From positions 992,001-1,056,000 of the forward strand of contig NZ_CP079800.1 of assembly GCF_028869115.1 (NCBI RefSeq): 64,000 nt of DNA, read 5' to 3'. The number at the start of each line of letters is the position of its first letter. Position 1 is the first letter of the stretch. This document shows positions 8,926 through 17,179 of this stretch, one piece after another. The notes beneath the pieces were generated by a model. That model made no database searches, was not told the origin of the DNA, and saw only the letters and a program-made list of their open reading frames with translations. The stretch is from Pseudemcibacter aquimaris (lineage in GTDB: Bacteria; Pseudomonadota; Alphaproteobacteria; Sphingomonadales; Emcibacteraceae). Made by a program: the position numbers and the translations under genes.

Positions 8926-10461
8926 ATGATTGAAAAATATTCAATGTTATTTCTGTATCTCGCGGTGCTTATTGGCTTAAGTATCATTGCCGCGAAACGC
9001 GTGAATAACATCCGCGGGTTTATTACCGGAAATAAAACGCTTGGTTACTGGGTTGCGGCCTTTTCGGCGCAGGCAACGGGCGAAAGTTCTTGGCTGCTCT
9101 TAGGCGTCACCGGTATGGGTGCCATGGTTGGGTTTAGTGCCTATTGGATTGTTGTTGGGGAAATGATCGGGGTTTTTATCGCCTGGTTCTTCATGGCGGA
9201 ACGGTATAAAAAATTCACCGATCATTATGACAGCATCACCATGACGGATTTTCTGGTCAGCCGCTTTGGTGCCAAAACCAATACATTACGTGTGGTTGCG
9301 TCCGTTTCTTTGGCTATTTTTATTTTGATATATATTGCCGCGCAAATTGATGCGACGGGTTCCGCGTTTGAACGTTTCCTAGAATGGGATTATATGACCG
9401 GCGCGGTCGTCGGTTTCATCATTGTGGTGGTTTATAGTGTGATTGGCGGTTTCGTCGCGGTTGCATGGACCGATATGTTCCAAGGGGCGGTGATGGTGAT
9501 CAGTCTGGTGGCGTTGCCGCTTGTGGCATATATGATGCTTGGCCCGTCTGATCATGTTTATGCGACACTTGAAAATATTGATCCAGGATTGGTGAATATC
9601 TGGGGCAATGGCGGGCTTACATCCATGAATTTTGCCATTGTTCTTGGTATGATGTTAATCGGCCTTGGCTTCCTTGGTTCCCCACAAGTGTTCGCACGGT
9701 TTCTTTCGATTAGAGACACAGAGGAAATCAAACGTGGCCGCTGGGTGGCGTTGATGTTTACATTCCTTGTGGACGCGGCAGCGGTAAGCATTGGTGTGCT
9801 CGGTCGTTATCTGTTTACTGAGGTCGGAACGGACCCTGTTGAAACGCTTGGTAACGGGGCGCAGAATGTCTTGCCGACACTGGTGGAATATGTATTCCCA
9901 GCTATCCTTGTTGGCCTTTATGTGGCGGCGGTTCTTTCCGCAATTATGTCGACGGTTTCGTCACTGTTGATTGTGGCGGCGGGGTCAATTACCCATGATA
10001 TGTACCGCAAGGTTTTCGGCGTTGAAATGGACGGCGCAAGATCAGCATCCATTTCACGGTGGTTAACGGTACTCTTTGCCATAATTGCGCTTGGCATTGC
10101 GATTGCAGTATCGATTATTTCGCCGACAAGGACGATTTTCTGGTTCGTGATTTTCGGCTGGTCCGGTATTGCGGCGGTGTTCTGCCCGATGGTGATCATG
10201 GCTTTATTCTGGAAAGGGTTTACCATACGCGGGGCAATTGCATCGATGATTGCGGGTTTCTTAATGACGGTTCTTGCGAAATTTGTCTTTTCAGAAATGC
10301 CGGGGATCGGGCCATATTTCGTCGCCATGGAAACAATGCCGCCAGCGTTCTTGTTTTCATTTATCGTTGGGTATATCGTAAGCATAATAAAACCTGATGA
10401 AGAGCTTCAAAAACAATATGATAACGACTTAAAAGCAATAGGGGAGCATAATGATGGATAG
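8926..10461 (+). CDS. Sodium/solute symporter (SSS family, PutP-like)
   Basis: A 511-residue polytopic membrane protein of the sodium:solute symporter family. Supporting marks: the early helix with FSAQATGESSWLLLGVTGMG near residue 46, VIGGFVAVAWTDMFQGAVM near residue 167, LGSPQVFARFLSIRD near residue 250, and the sodium-site helix AILVGLYVAAVLSAIMSTVSS near residue 327, quoted in part here. These match the proline permease branch most closely. It has a strong ribosome-binding site (AGGGGAG) and its last 11 bases overlap the start of the first Tat aminotransferase gene. The carrier may therefore bring in the substrate or product of those exported enzymes. Substrate unknown; proline or another amino acid is likeliest. 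Confidence 0.85.
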   Translation: MIEKYSMLFLYLAVLIGLSIIAAKRVNNIRGFITGNKTLGYWVAAFSAQATGESSWLLLGVTGMGAMVGFSAYWIVVGEMIGVFIAWFFMAERYKKFTDHYDSITMTDFLVSRFGAKTNTLRVVASVSLAIFILIYIAAQIDATGSAFERFLEWDYMTGAVVGFIIVVVYSVIGGFVAVAWTDMFQGAVMVISLVALPLVAYMMLGPSDHVYATLENIDPGLVNIWGNGGLTSMNFAIVLGMMLIGLGFLGSPQVFARFLSIRDTEEIKRGRWVALMFTFLVDAAAVSIGVLGRYLFTEVGTDPVETLGNGAQNVLPTLVEYVFPAILVGLYVAAVLSAIMSTVSSLLIVAAGSITHDMYRKVFGVEMDGARSASISRWLTVLFAIIALGIAIAVSIISPTRTIFWFVIFGWSGIAAVFCPMVIMALFWKGFTIRGAIASMIAGFLMTVLAKFVFSEMPGIGPYFVAMETMPPAFLFSFIVGYIVSIIKPDEELQKQYDNDLKAIGEHNDG

Positions 10462-11734
10462 AAGGAATTTCTTAAAAACGACTGCGGCTTTGACCGGTGC
10501 ATCAATGGTTGCGGGCGCGGTTGGCACAAATGCGCAAGCCATGATGGATAAAGATAGTGATGCATATTGGCAGACAATTATCGATCAATATAAAGTCACG
10601 GATGAATTTATAAATCTTAATGCTGGTCATTGGGGGATTATGTCGGAACCGGTGCGTAAGGCATTTGCAGAACATACTGAATTCATCAATATGTATAGTT
10701 CTTATTATATTGGTCATGGAAAATCTGCCATTCCGTCCGCGCGTAATTTTTATCAGGAACAAAATGAAATAATTGAAATCGCGGCGAAGAAACTTGGTGT
10801 CAATGCGGATGAGCTTGTCTTTACCCGCGGCGCCACAGAATCTATGCAGCTTTTGATTAGCGGATATAACAAAATTAACCCGGGCGATACGGTGATCTAT
10901 GCCGATGCGGCATATTACAGTATGGCGGCGGAAATGCGTCATTTGAAAGTGCACCGTAAAGCCAATGTGGTTGAGGTCGAAATGCCGGATCCTGTTGATT
11001 TTCAGGGGTCAATTGACCTGTTTGAAAATGCGATTAAAGCAAACCCGAAAACAAAACTGATCTTGTTAACCCATATGGCAAACAGAACCGGTGTGATCAT
11101 TCCGATTAAGGAAATTTCCGCCATGGCCCGTGGTTATGGTGTGGATGTGATCGTCGATATGGCCCATTCATGGGGACAGCTTGATTTTGATTTTGCGGAT
11201 CAAGGTGTCGATTTTGCTGGCTTTAATCTGCATAAATGGATTGGTGCACCGCTTGGTGTCGGTCTTATGTATATCAAGAAAGACCGGATGCTTGATATCG
11301 ATACGAAAAGCAGTAAAGGTAAACCGGGCAATACGGACATCAATAATCGTGTGCAAACGGGTACAATGAACCTTGCGGCGGTATTATCCGTGCGTGATGC
11401 ATTTAAATTTGTGGATGATATTGGTATCAAACACATTGATAAACGTTTTCGCGCCTTACGTCATGAATGGGTGAAAGAATTTTTGGATGATGACCGTGTG
11501 GATATTTTAACGCCACAAGACACGCGTATGCATTGCGGACTAACATCATTTAGAATTAATGCTCATACCGATGCACGTGCACTTGGACGAACATTATTAC
11601 AGGATTATCAAATCAATACGGCACCAATTCCGGAGTATAATGGAATACGCGTCGCCCCAGGGTTTTATAGTTCCAAAGAAGATATGAGAAAACTAGCTGC
11701 TGCGATTAAAGATATCGCAGGTAAATTAGGATAA
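10451..11734 (+). CDS. Tat-exported class V aminotransferase-like PLP enzyme (paralogue 1)
   Basis: A 427-residue fold-type I PLP enzyme of the aminotransferase class V / isopenicillin N epimerase-like group. The N-terminus has a Tat signal: twin arginines in DRRNFLK, a hydrophobic stretch with ALTGASMVAGAVG, and an A-x-A cleavage site near residue 31. The cofactor site is visible: DMAHSWGQ near residue 237, whose aspartate should bind the pyridine nitrogen, and NLHKWIGAPLG with the Schiff-base lysine at K262. Tat export fits a protein that binds its cofactor before export. The ATG overlaps the symporter gene by 11 bases, with GGGGAG just upstream, so the two are coupled. The actual reaction (transamination, epimerisation, desulfuration or lyase) cannot be told from sequence. 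Confidence 0.85.
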   Translation: MMDRRNFLKTTAALTGASMVAGAVGTNAQAMMDKDSDAYWQTIIDQYKVTDEFINLNAGHWGIMSEPVRKAFAEHTEFINMYSSYYIGHGKSAIPSARNFYQEQNEIIEIAAKKLGVNADELVFTRGATESMQLLISGYNKINPGDTVIYADAAYYSMAAEMRHLKVHRKANVVEVEMPDPVDFQGSIDLFENAIKANPKTKLILLTHMANRTGVIIPIKEISAMARGYGVDVIVDMAHSWGQLDFDFADQGVDFAGFNLHKWIGAPLGVGLMYIKKDRMLDIDTKSSKGKPGNTDINNRVQTGTMNLAAVLSVRDAFKFVDDIGIKHIDKRFRALRHEWVKEFLDDDRVDILTPQDTRMHCGLTSFRINAHTDARALGRTLLQDYQINTAPIPEYNGIRVAPGFYSSKEDMRKLAAAIKDIAGKLG

Positions 11735-11742
11735 TAATAGTA

Positions 11743-13005
11743 ATGGATAGAAGACAGTTTCTAACGGCTTCAGCCGCACTCGCGGGTGCATCAATGGCCG
11801 CAACACCAATGATGAGCCTTGCGGCCACGCACCGCAGCCCGGAAGACGAGGATTATTGGAATTTCATCAGAAAACAATATGAAGTAACTGATAAAATAAC
11901 CAATATGGAAGCGGGATATTGGGGGATCATGTCCATACCGGTGACGCAGGCCTATATCCGTAATACGCATTTCATTAATTCCAATAGTACCTATTACGTT
12001 AGGCGCGAATATCGTGGTGATTATAATAAAATCATCGCTCGTATTGCTAAAAAACTTGGGGTTGGTGAAGATGAACTTGTATTAACCCGCAACGCGACAG
12101 AGGCAATGTCTAGTCTGATTAACGGTTATAACAAACTTAACGAGGGCGATACGGTTATTTATGCGGATCAGGATTATGGCGCAATGCAATCCGAAATGCG
12201 TTATTTGAAAAAATATCGCCGCGTAAATGTTGTTGAAATCGCTGCACCTGAACCAGCATCAAAACAAGATATGATTGATGCTTATGAACGGGCATTGAAC
12301 GATCATCCGAAATGTAAAATGATCTTGCTTACACACGTCAGTAACCGCACGGGTATCATTAACCCGGTCAAGGAAATTACCGCGATGGCAAAGGGGCGTG
12401 GCGTGGATGTACTGTTGGATGCGGCCCATTCTTGGGGACAGTTTGATTTTGATTTTCAGGATTTAGGTGTCGATTTCTGCGGCTTTAATATGCACAAATG
12501 GATTGGCGTGCCGCTTGGTGTTGGGCTTTTATATATTCGCAAGAACCGCGTGCTTGATATTGATCCATTACGCGGTGAAGCGGGCCCGGAAAATGATAAT
12601 GTCAGAACAAGAATTCACACAGGTACTGTGAATTTTGCATCGGTGCTAACCATTCCAGATGCGCTTGATTTTCGTGAGGGCATAGGACAGCGCAATATCG
12701 AAGGACGTCTTCGTGCCTTAAGGAACCAGTGGGTTAGTCAGGTGAGGGGGAATGACAAAGTAGAAATACTGACGCCGGATGATGAAAATATGTATGCGGC
12801 GATCACGTCTTTCAGGATTAAAGGCAAAACATCATACGAAGATAACGCGGAACTTATGACAATGCTTCATGAAAAGTATGGTATCTTTACCGTGGCGATT
12901 GGCGGTCTTGCGAAAGGAAGCGCCATTCGTGTTAGCCCGTCGCTTTATAATTCACGCGCGGACTGCGATAAACTTGCTGCGGCGATCAAGGATATAACGG
13001 GATAA
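11743..13005 (+). CDS. Tat-exported class V aminotransferase-like PLP enzyme (paralogue 2)
   Basis: A 420-residue tandem paralogue of the preceding gene, 8 bases downstream. It keeps the Tat signal (DRRQFLTASAALAGASM), the cofactor aspartate in DAAHSWGQFDFDF and the PLP lysine K252 in NMHKWIGVPLG. Shared blocks include EAGYWGIMS versus NAGHWGIMS, LLTHVSNRTGII versus LLTHMANRTGVI, and the IKDI end. The two are therefore duplicates that kept the catalytic site, so both are probably active, perhaps as a heterodimer or on different substrates. It ends the symporter-enzyme-enzyme operon and faces the glycerate kinase gene tail to tail with 4 bases between stops. Confidence 0.85.
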   Translation: MDRRQFLTASAALAGASMAATPMMSLAATHRSPEDEDYWNFIRKQYEVTDKITNMEAGYWGIMSIPVTQAYIRNTHFINSNSTYYVRREYRGDYNKIIARIAKKLGVGEDELVLTRNATEAMSSLINGYNKLNEGDTVIYADQDYGAMQSEMRYLKKYRRVNVVEIAAPEPASKQDMIDAYERALNDHPKCKMILLTHVSNRTGIINPVKEITAMAKGRGVDVLLDAAHSWGQFDFDFQDLGVDFCGFNMHKWIGVPLGVGLLYIRKNRVLDIDPLRGEAGPENDNVRTRIHTGTVNFASVLTIPDALDFREGIGQRNIEGRLRALRNQWVSQVRGNDKVEILTPDDENMYAAITSFRIKGKTSYEDNAELMTMLHEKYGIFTVAIGGLAKGSAIRVSPSLYNSRADCDKLAAAIKDITG

Positions 13006-13009
13006 TTCG

Positions 13010-14239
13010 TTATTTAGGGGCGATGTATATTGCCCTAAAATCATTCACATTTGTATGTGTTGGGCCGGTTATAATCAGCCGGTCCATTTTTTTGAAAAAT
13101 GAATAGCTATCGTTGTTATTAAGATAGCTTTCTGGTGCAAGACCATCACGACCTATATCACCGGGCAAGAAATAGGCACCAGCATTATCCATCATGCCGT
13201 CAATGCCGTCTGTATCCGCAGATAAGGCATAAATGTTATTGCTGTTGGAAAGCTTTGAGAATAGCCCTAATAAATATTCAGAATTTCTGCCGCCCTTACC
13301 ATTTCCGATGACTTTAACCGTGGTTTCGCCGCCGGAAATTATAATCGTTGGTTTTTCGGGGATTAAGGCCATTGCCATTTCAGCATGTTTAAATCCAAGC
13401 GATTTTGCATCACCATCAAGTTCGCCAAGATTAATGCAATTAAATCCATCATTTTCGATTTTTTCCTGCACATTTTTCAACATTATTCGCGCCGAAGCAA
13501 TTACCGAATAGTCATAATTATATGTTGAATGATCAGGGCTTGCTTCATCACTAGATAAGTGATTTTTCACACTTTCGGGGATATCAATTATATATTTCCG
13601 AATAATTTGAAGGGCATCTTGGTTGGTTGAATGATCCGGAACCGTGGGGCCGGATGCGATTGTCGTCGGGTCATCGCCAACAACATCAGAAATAGCAAGT
13701 GTGCGTAACTTCGCCGGATGAATATGAGATAATAATTTCCCACCTTTAATATTCGATAGTTTCTTTCTTACAATATTCATTTCATCAATGGATGCGCCGG
13801 ATTTTAATAGTTGTTTATTGACCAGCTGTTTTTCGTCTAACGATATCTTGTCTGTGGGTGAGCATAACAATGATGAACCGCCACCAGAAATTAAAGCAAA
13901 TACCGTGTCCTTATCCGTTAGACCACGTGTTTTATTCAAGATGATTTCGGATGCTATGACCGAGTTTTGATCCGGAACAGGATGGGATGCCTGAATAATA
14001 TCAATGTAATTACATTCTACTGCTTGCCCGTGCGGCACAACAACGGTCCCTGAAATTGGGCCCTTCCAAACACTTTCAAAGGCTTGTGCCATTGCTGCAC
14101 CTGCTTTGCCGGCACCGATAATGGTTACGGGATCATTCGTATTCTCGGGAAGATGTTTTTTTAGAAGTGTTTTGGGGTGGCTACACCGAACGGCAAACTG
14201 GAATAGTTCCTTTAAATATTTGTCCGGTGATAAAGTCAT
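13010..14239 (-). CDS. gckA: Glycerate 2-kinase (MOFRL family)
   Basis: A 409-residue cytoplasmic kinase expected to make 2-phosphoglycerate from D-glycerate with ATP. Family marks are GAGKAGAAMA near residue 45, ASHPVPDQNSV, the SGGGSSLLCSP loop near residue 117, MNIVRKKLSNIKGGKL, ISDVVGDDPTTIASGPTVPD, and the C-terminal MOFRL domain with SGGETTVKVIGNGKGGRNSEYLLG and SADTDGIDG. I chose the ATG ending at 14239 (MTLSPDKY). A start 18 bases further upstream would run into the terminator hairpin of the gene before it. The gene suits serine/glyoxylate or glycerate use; there are no pathway partners beside it. Confidence 0.9.
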   Translation of the reverse strand: MTLSPDKYLKELFQFAVRCSHPKTLLKKHLPENTNDPVTIIGAGKAGAAMAQAFESVWKGPISGTVVVPHGQAVECNYIDIIQASHPVPDQNSVIASEIILNKTRGLTDKDTVFALISGGGSSLLCSPTDKISLDEKQLVNKQLLKSGASIDEMNIVRKKLSNIKGGKLLSHIHPAKLRTLAISDVVGDDPTTIASGPTVPDHSTNQDALQIIRKYIIDIPESVKNHLSSDEASPDHSTYNYDYSVIASARIMLKNVQEKIENDGFNCINLGELDGDAKSLGFKHAEMAMALIPEKPTIIISGGETTVKVIGNGKGGRNSEYLLGLFSKLSNSNNIYALSADTDGIDGMMDNAGAYFLPGDIGRDGLAPESYLNNNDSYSFFKKMDRLIITGPTHTNVNDFRAIYIAPK

Positions 14240-14246
14240 AATAAAT

Positions 14247-14273
14247 AAAAAAGGCACCCTGTTAGGATGCCTT
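14247..14273 (-). terminator. Rho-independent terminator of the DUF4170 gene
   Basis: On the minus strand the sequence reads AAGGCATCC, a short loop, then GGGTGCCTT followed by a run of T. It sits right after the DUF4170 stop and just upstream of the glycerate kinase ATG, so kinase transcription probably starts in or after it. Confidence 0.75.
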
Positions 14274-14286
14274 ATCGAATTTATTT

Positions 14287-14508
14287 CTATTCGTCTTCTG
14301 GATAAAGAAGCTTATCAAGACACACAACAACATACTTTGTCATTGCATCATCAACCTTTGATTGGCTGGCGCCTTTCCAGGCATTCTTGGCTTCTTCGTA
14401 GGTTGGGTAAATGCCTACTGTGTCAAGTTCGGACGCATCAACGAAATCTGTTGTGCGCGGGTCGGATACTTTACCACCAAATACTAAATATAATTGACCA
14501 TCAGTCAT
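14287..14508 (-). CDS. DUF4170 family small protein
   Basis: A 73-residue soluble protein matching the short alphaproteobacterial family DUF4170: an N-terminal strand LYLVFGGKVSD, the middle GIYPTYEEAKNAWKGAS with a conserved tryptophan, and VDDAMTKYVVVCLDKLL near the end. The ribosome-binding site AGAGGGA lies just upstream. A terminator follows. No function is established for the family; its place beside an mlaC-like gene does not define one. Confidence 0.8.
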   Translation of the reverse strand: MTDGQLYLVFGGKVSDPRTTDFVDASELDTVGIYPTYEEAKNAWKGASQSKVDDAMTKYVVVCLDKLLYPEDE

Positions 14509-14539
14509 GGTTTTTCCCTCTCATAGATCCTGAATAATA

Positions 14540-15253
14540 TTAGGACGCTGTTTCTTCAGCAAAAGTGGTTCCATCAATAATATCTCTCATATATTGATTA
14601 AGACCGCTGATGCCACTGCTTGTTATTCGTGATGTAAAATCATCACGTTGTGTCGCCACAAGGCTGATACCTTCGATTTTTACATCGATAATTTTAACAT
14701 TACCGTTTTTGTCGCTTCTGACACGCCAGTCAACATCAATTGATTTATTCTCAGAATTAAAGGCTTTGGTACGAATAAAGATATCCGCTTTTGCATGCGG
14801 TGTCACTTTATCGATTTCAAGCTTGGTCGTATCCAATTTTTTCAAACGGGTAGAATTGACTTTAAGAATAAATTCAGGGAAGAGCTTGTTATATTCAGCA
14901 AGCTCTTCTTCGGTTGCTTTTTTACGGTGACGGCTAAGGCTTAGGCGCGCAATATATGGCAAGGCAAATGACTCGTTCAAAATAGAACGGTACTCAGCCA
15001 GTGTTTCTGCATCGGTTAGTTCTTTATTGTTTAGAACACCGATTGCACGCTCGGAAAAGGCTTCTATAAATTGACGTGCTTTTTCCTGTTCAGCTGGATC
15101 TTTATTATCAGCATGGGCGTTTCCGCCAAAAATGAAAATTGCAGCAATAATCAAAGTCGAAAAAAGACCAATGATCATTTTTTTAACAAATTCCGCTTGC
15201 GTGTCCCTAACTCGGGCTTTCGCGATCGCTTTATTTCTTACCTGCTTATTCAT
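14540..15253 (-). CDS. mlaC: MlaC-like periplasmic phospholipid-binding protein
   Basis: A 237-residue protein of the MlaC/Ttg2D family, which carries phospholipids across the periplasm between outer and inner membrane Mla complexes. Residues 26-48 are a hydrophobic export signal ending GNAHAD, after a basic N-terminal stretch of about 25 residues; the shorter start MIIGLFS at residue 26 is an alternative. Family marks are ARQFIEAFSERAIGVLNN, the FALPYIARLSLSRH segment near residue 97, and VDWRVRSDKNGNVKIIDVKIEGISLVATQRDDFTS, quoted here as DVKIEGISLVATQRDDF near residue 193. No other mla genes are adjacent, so it probably works with a complex encoded elsewhere. Confidence 0.87.
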   Translation of the reverse strand: MNKQVRNKAIAKARVRDTQAEFVKKMIIGLFSTLIIAAIFIFGGNAHADNKDPAEQEKARQFIEAFSERAIGVLNNKELTDAETLAEYRSILNESFALPYIARLSLSRHRKKATEEELAEYNKLFPEFILKVNSTRLKKLDTTKLEIDKVTPHAKADIFIRTKAFNSENKSIDVDWRVRSDKNGNVKIIDVKIEGISLVATQRDDFTSRITSSGISGLNQYMRDIIDGTTFAEETAS

Positions 15254-15300
15254 TTTTAGTGCCTTTGTGTCTGATTGTGTCTTGTGACAAGGTCTACATT

Positions 15301-15327
15301 ATAACCTAAAAATTAAATTTAGGTTAT
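15301..15327 (-). terminator. Hairpin after the cytochrome c gene
   Basis: ATAACCTAAA and TTTAGGTTAT form a perfect 10-bp inverted repeat around a 7-base AT loop, overlapping the cytochrome stop codon region. It lacks a clear T-run, so it may be a weak terminator or an mRNA 3' stabiliser. Confidence 0.5.
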
Positions 15328-15713
15328 TAATCTTGTAATGTTTTCAGATATGCGATCATATCTTGACGCTCTTTTTCCTTACGAAGACCAGCAAAAACCA
15401 TTTTACCACGTTTAACAACGTCTCTTGGTTTTGTTAGATATGCATCAAGTGTTGCATCATCCCATGTAAGGTCAGCTGCAAGGATACCTTTTGAATATTT
15501 GTAACCTTCGAATTGACCGGCTTTTTTGCTATGAATGCCCCAAAGGTTTGGACCAACTTTTGCTTTGTCACCTTTTGCTGTTGTGTGACAAACTTTACAT
15601 TTTTTATTAAAAATTGTTTCGCCGCTCGCAATATCACCTTCTGCATGTGATGTTAGCGGTAAAATTACACAACTTACTACTGCTACACTGAAAACTTTTA
15701 AAATATTTTTCAT
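15327..15713 (-). CDS. Class I cytochrome c (c2-like)
   Basis: A 128-residue periplasmic electron carrier. Residues 1-24 form a signal peptide ending SHA. The heme-attachment motif is CKVCH with C39, C42 and H43. The sequence KVGPNLWGIHSKKAGQFEGYKYS, in part KVGPNLWGI near residue 52, is typical of c2/c550 proteins, and the distal ligand is probably M105 in KMVFAGLRK. It should shuttle electrons between the bc1 complex and an oxidase. It is transcribed alone, away from the DUF2336 gene. Confidence 0.92.
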   Translation of the reverse strand: MKNILKVFSVAVVSCVILPLTSHAEGDIASGETIFNKKCKVCHTTAKGDKAKVGPNLWGIHSKKAGQFEGYKYSKGILAADLTWDDATLDAYLTKPRDVVKRGKMVFAGLRKEKERQDMIAYLKTLQD

Positions 15714-16064
15714 TTCAAGTCCCTTTGGCTTCTACTAAATAATTCATGGCATGCCATAGCAAAAAAATCTTCATTCCACAATTTAAATCGTTAAAAACTG
15801 CGTTATTTCGCCTTATTTTCACAGGGGAATTTTATACAATTTTTTAAGGCGGAATTGTGACGATTTATCTTAAACGGGTAAAAGCGATTGAAATCAATAT
15901 GTTATATTATATCATTTTATTTTATAGCAGTAGCTTTCATTTCCATAACCTGTTAAATTAACGGGAGTTTAACTATTTCCATTTTATAAATGGAGCATTC
16001 GAATAAATATTTTTTGGTTAGATTCGTTTTGGGTTTAACACAGTGATTAAAGGCACCTTTTTTT
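15714..16064. other. AT-rich divergent intergenic region
   Basis: A 351-base gap between the divergent cytochrome c and DUF2336 genes. I see no gene in it. Its main content is the CtrA-like box at 15958-15973, listed separately. Confidence 0.6.
15958..15973 (+). promoter_or_regulatory. CtrA-like box upstream of the DUF2336 gene
   Basis: TTAACGGGAGTTTAAC is an exact match to TTAA-N7-TTAAC, the recognition pattern of the alphaproteobacterial cell-cycle regulator CtrA. It lies 92 bases before the ATG at 16065. This suggests that the DUF2336 gene is cell-cycle or motility regulated. Short AT-rich motifs can occur by chance. Confidence 0.5.
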
Positions 16065-17177
16065 ATGGCAGGAAATCTTGACAGTTCTGATGTAGCACGA
16101 CTTCTTTCCGAACCAACCGCAGAAAATCGCGCTGTTGCTGCGACCAAGGTTAGTGAGCAATTCACAGCCGGGAATTTAAGCGCTGAAGAACGAAAAATTG
16201 CGGAAGAAATTTTTAAGATTATGGTGAAGGACGCGGAAGTACGTGTTCGCGAAGCTCTTTCAGAAAGTCTTAAAAGTTCTGATAGTATTCCACATGATGT
16301 TGCGGTGACGCTTGCCAATGATGTCAAAGAAGTATCTATGCCAATGCTTGAATTTTCAGAAGTTCTTACGGACGAAGACTTGCTGGAAATTATTCAAAGC
16401 CAAGATAGCGATTCACAGCAAGCAATCGCGAACCGTGCAAATGTTTCATCAGATTTGGCCGATAGCCTTGTTGAGAATAGCGCCGATGCCGAAGTCGTAG
16501 CAACACTTATGAAAAACGAAGGTGCCGACGTACAGGAAGATACACTTGGTAAAGCCCTCGATAAATACGGCGAAGATGAACGCGTTAATGAATCAATGGC
16601 ACAACGTGCGCAGTTACCTTTAAGCGTGACTGAGCGCTTGGTAAACCTTGTTTCCGAGCAAGTTCGTGATCACCTTGTGACCCATCATGAAATGTCAGAA
16701 GACACATTGATGGATCTATTCTTTAATGCCCGTGAACGTGCGACAGCAAACCTTATTCACGATGGTACAAAAGCGGAAATGGATTTCGGTAATTTTGTTG
16801 ATCAGCTTTATAACAATGGCAGATTAACAGAAACACTGATTTTCCGTGCATTATGTGCTGGTGATGTGATTTTCTTTGAAGCAGCCTTGGCAAAACTTGC
16901 AGATATTCCGATTGGTAACGCGTATCAACTTATTCATGACCGTGGTGATTTGGGCCTTAAGGCGATTTATGAAAAATGTGAATTTTCACCTGATCTGTTG
17001 CCCGTGATTGAAGTGGCACTGGAAGTTGCAAAAGAAATGTCATCAACTGCAGCGGAAGACCCAAAAAGATATAAAAGCCGTATGGTGGAACGTATTATCA
17101 CTCAATGTGAAACTTCTGTTGATGAAGAAACGTTTGAATATTTCCTAACGCAGATTGTTGGAAGCGACGAGATTTAA
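16065..17177 (+). CDS. DUF2336 family protein (HEAT-like helical repeats)
   Basis: A 370-residue all-helical cytoplasmic protein of the alphaproteobacterial DUF2336 family. The first half has repeating two-helix units (VARLLSEPTAENRAVAATKV, EVRVREALSESLKSS, DLLEIIQSQDSDSQQAIANR), which look like HEAT repeats. The second half (about 190-370) is the conserved family core with the segment FRALCAGDVIFFEAALAKLA near residue 263. The family's role is not established, and members often occur near signalling and motility genes. An upstream CtrA-like box agrees with that. It is convergent with the TRAP transporter genes, with 2 bases between the stops. Confidence 0.82.
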   Translation: MAGNLDSSDVARLLSEPTAENRAVAATKVSEQFTAGNLSAEERKIAEEIFKIMVKDAEVRVREALSESLKSSDSIPHDVAVTLANDVKEVSMPMLEFSEVLTDEDLLEIIQSQDSDSQQAIANRANVSSDLADSLVENSADAEVVATLMKNEGADVQEDTLGKALDKYGEDERVNESMAQRAQLPLSVTERLVNLVSEQVRDHLVTHHEMSEDTLMDLFFNARERATANLIHDGTKAEMDFGNFVDQLYNNGRLTETLIFRALCAGDVIFFEAALAKLADIPIGNAYQLIHDRGDLGLKAIYEKCEFSPDLLPVIEVALEVAKEMSSTAAEDPKRYKSRMVERIITQCETSVDEETFEYFLTQIVGSDEI

Positions 17178-17179
17178 TC

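Noticed and set aside
9918-10385. A 155-codon open frame antisense to the symporter gene
   Set aside because: Shadow of the conserved symporter coding sequence; no independent support.
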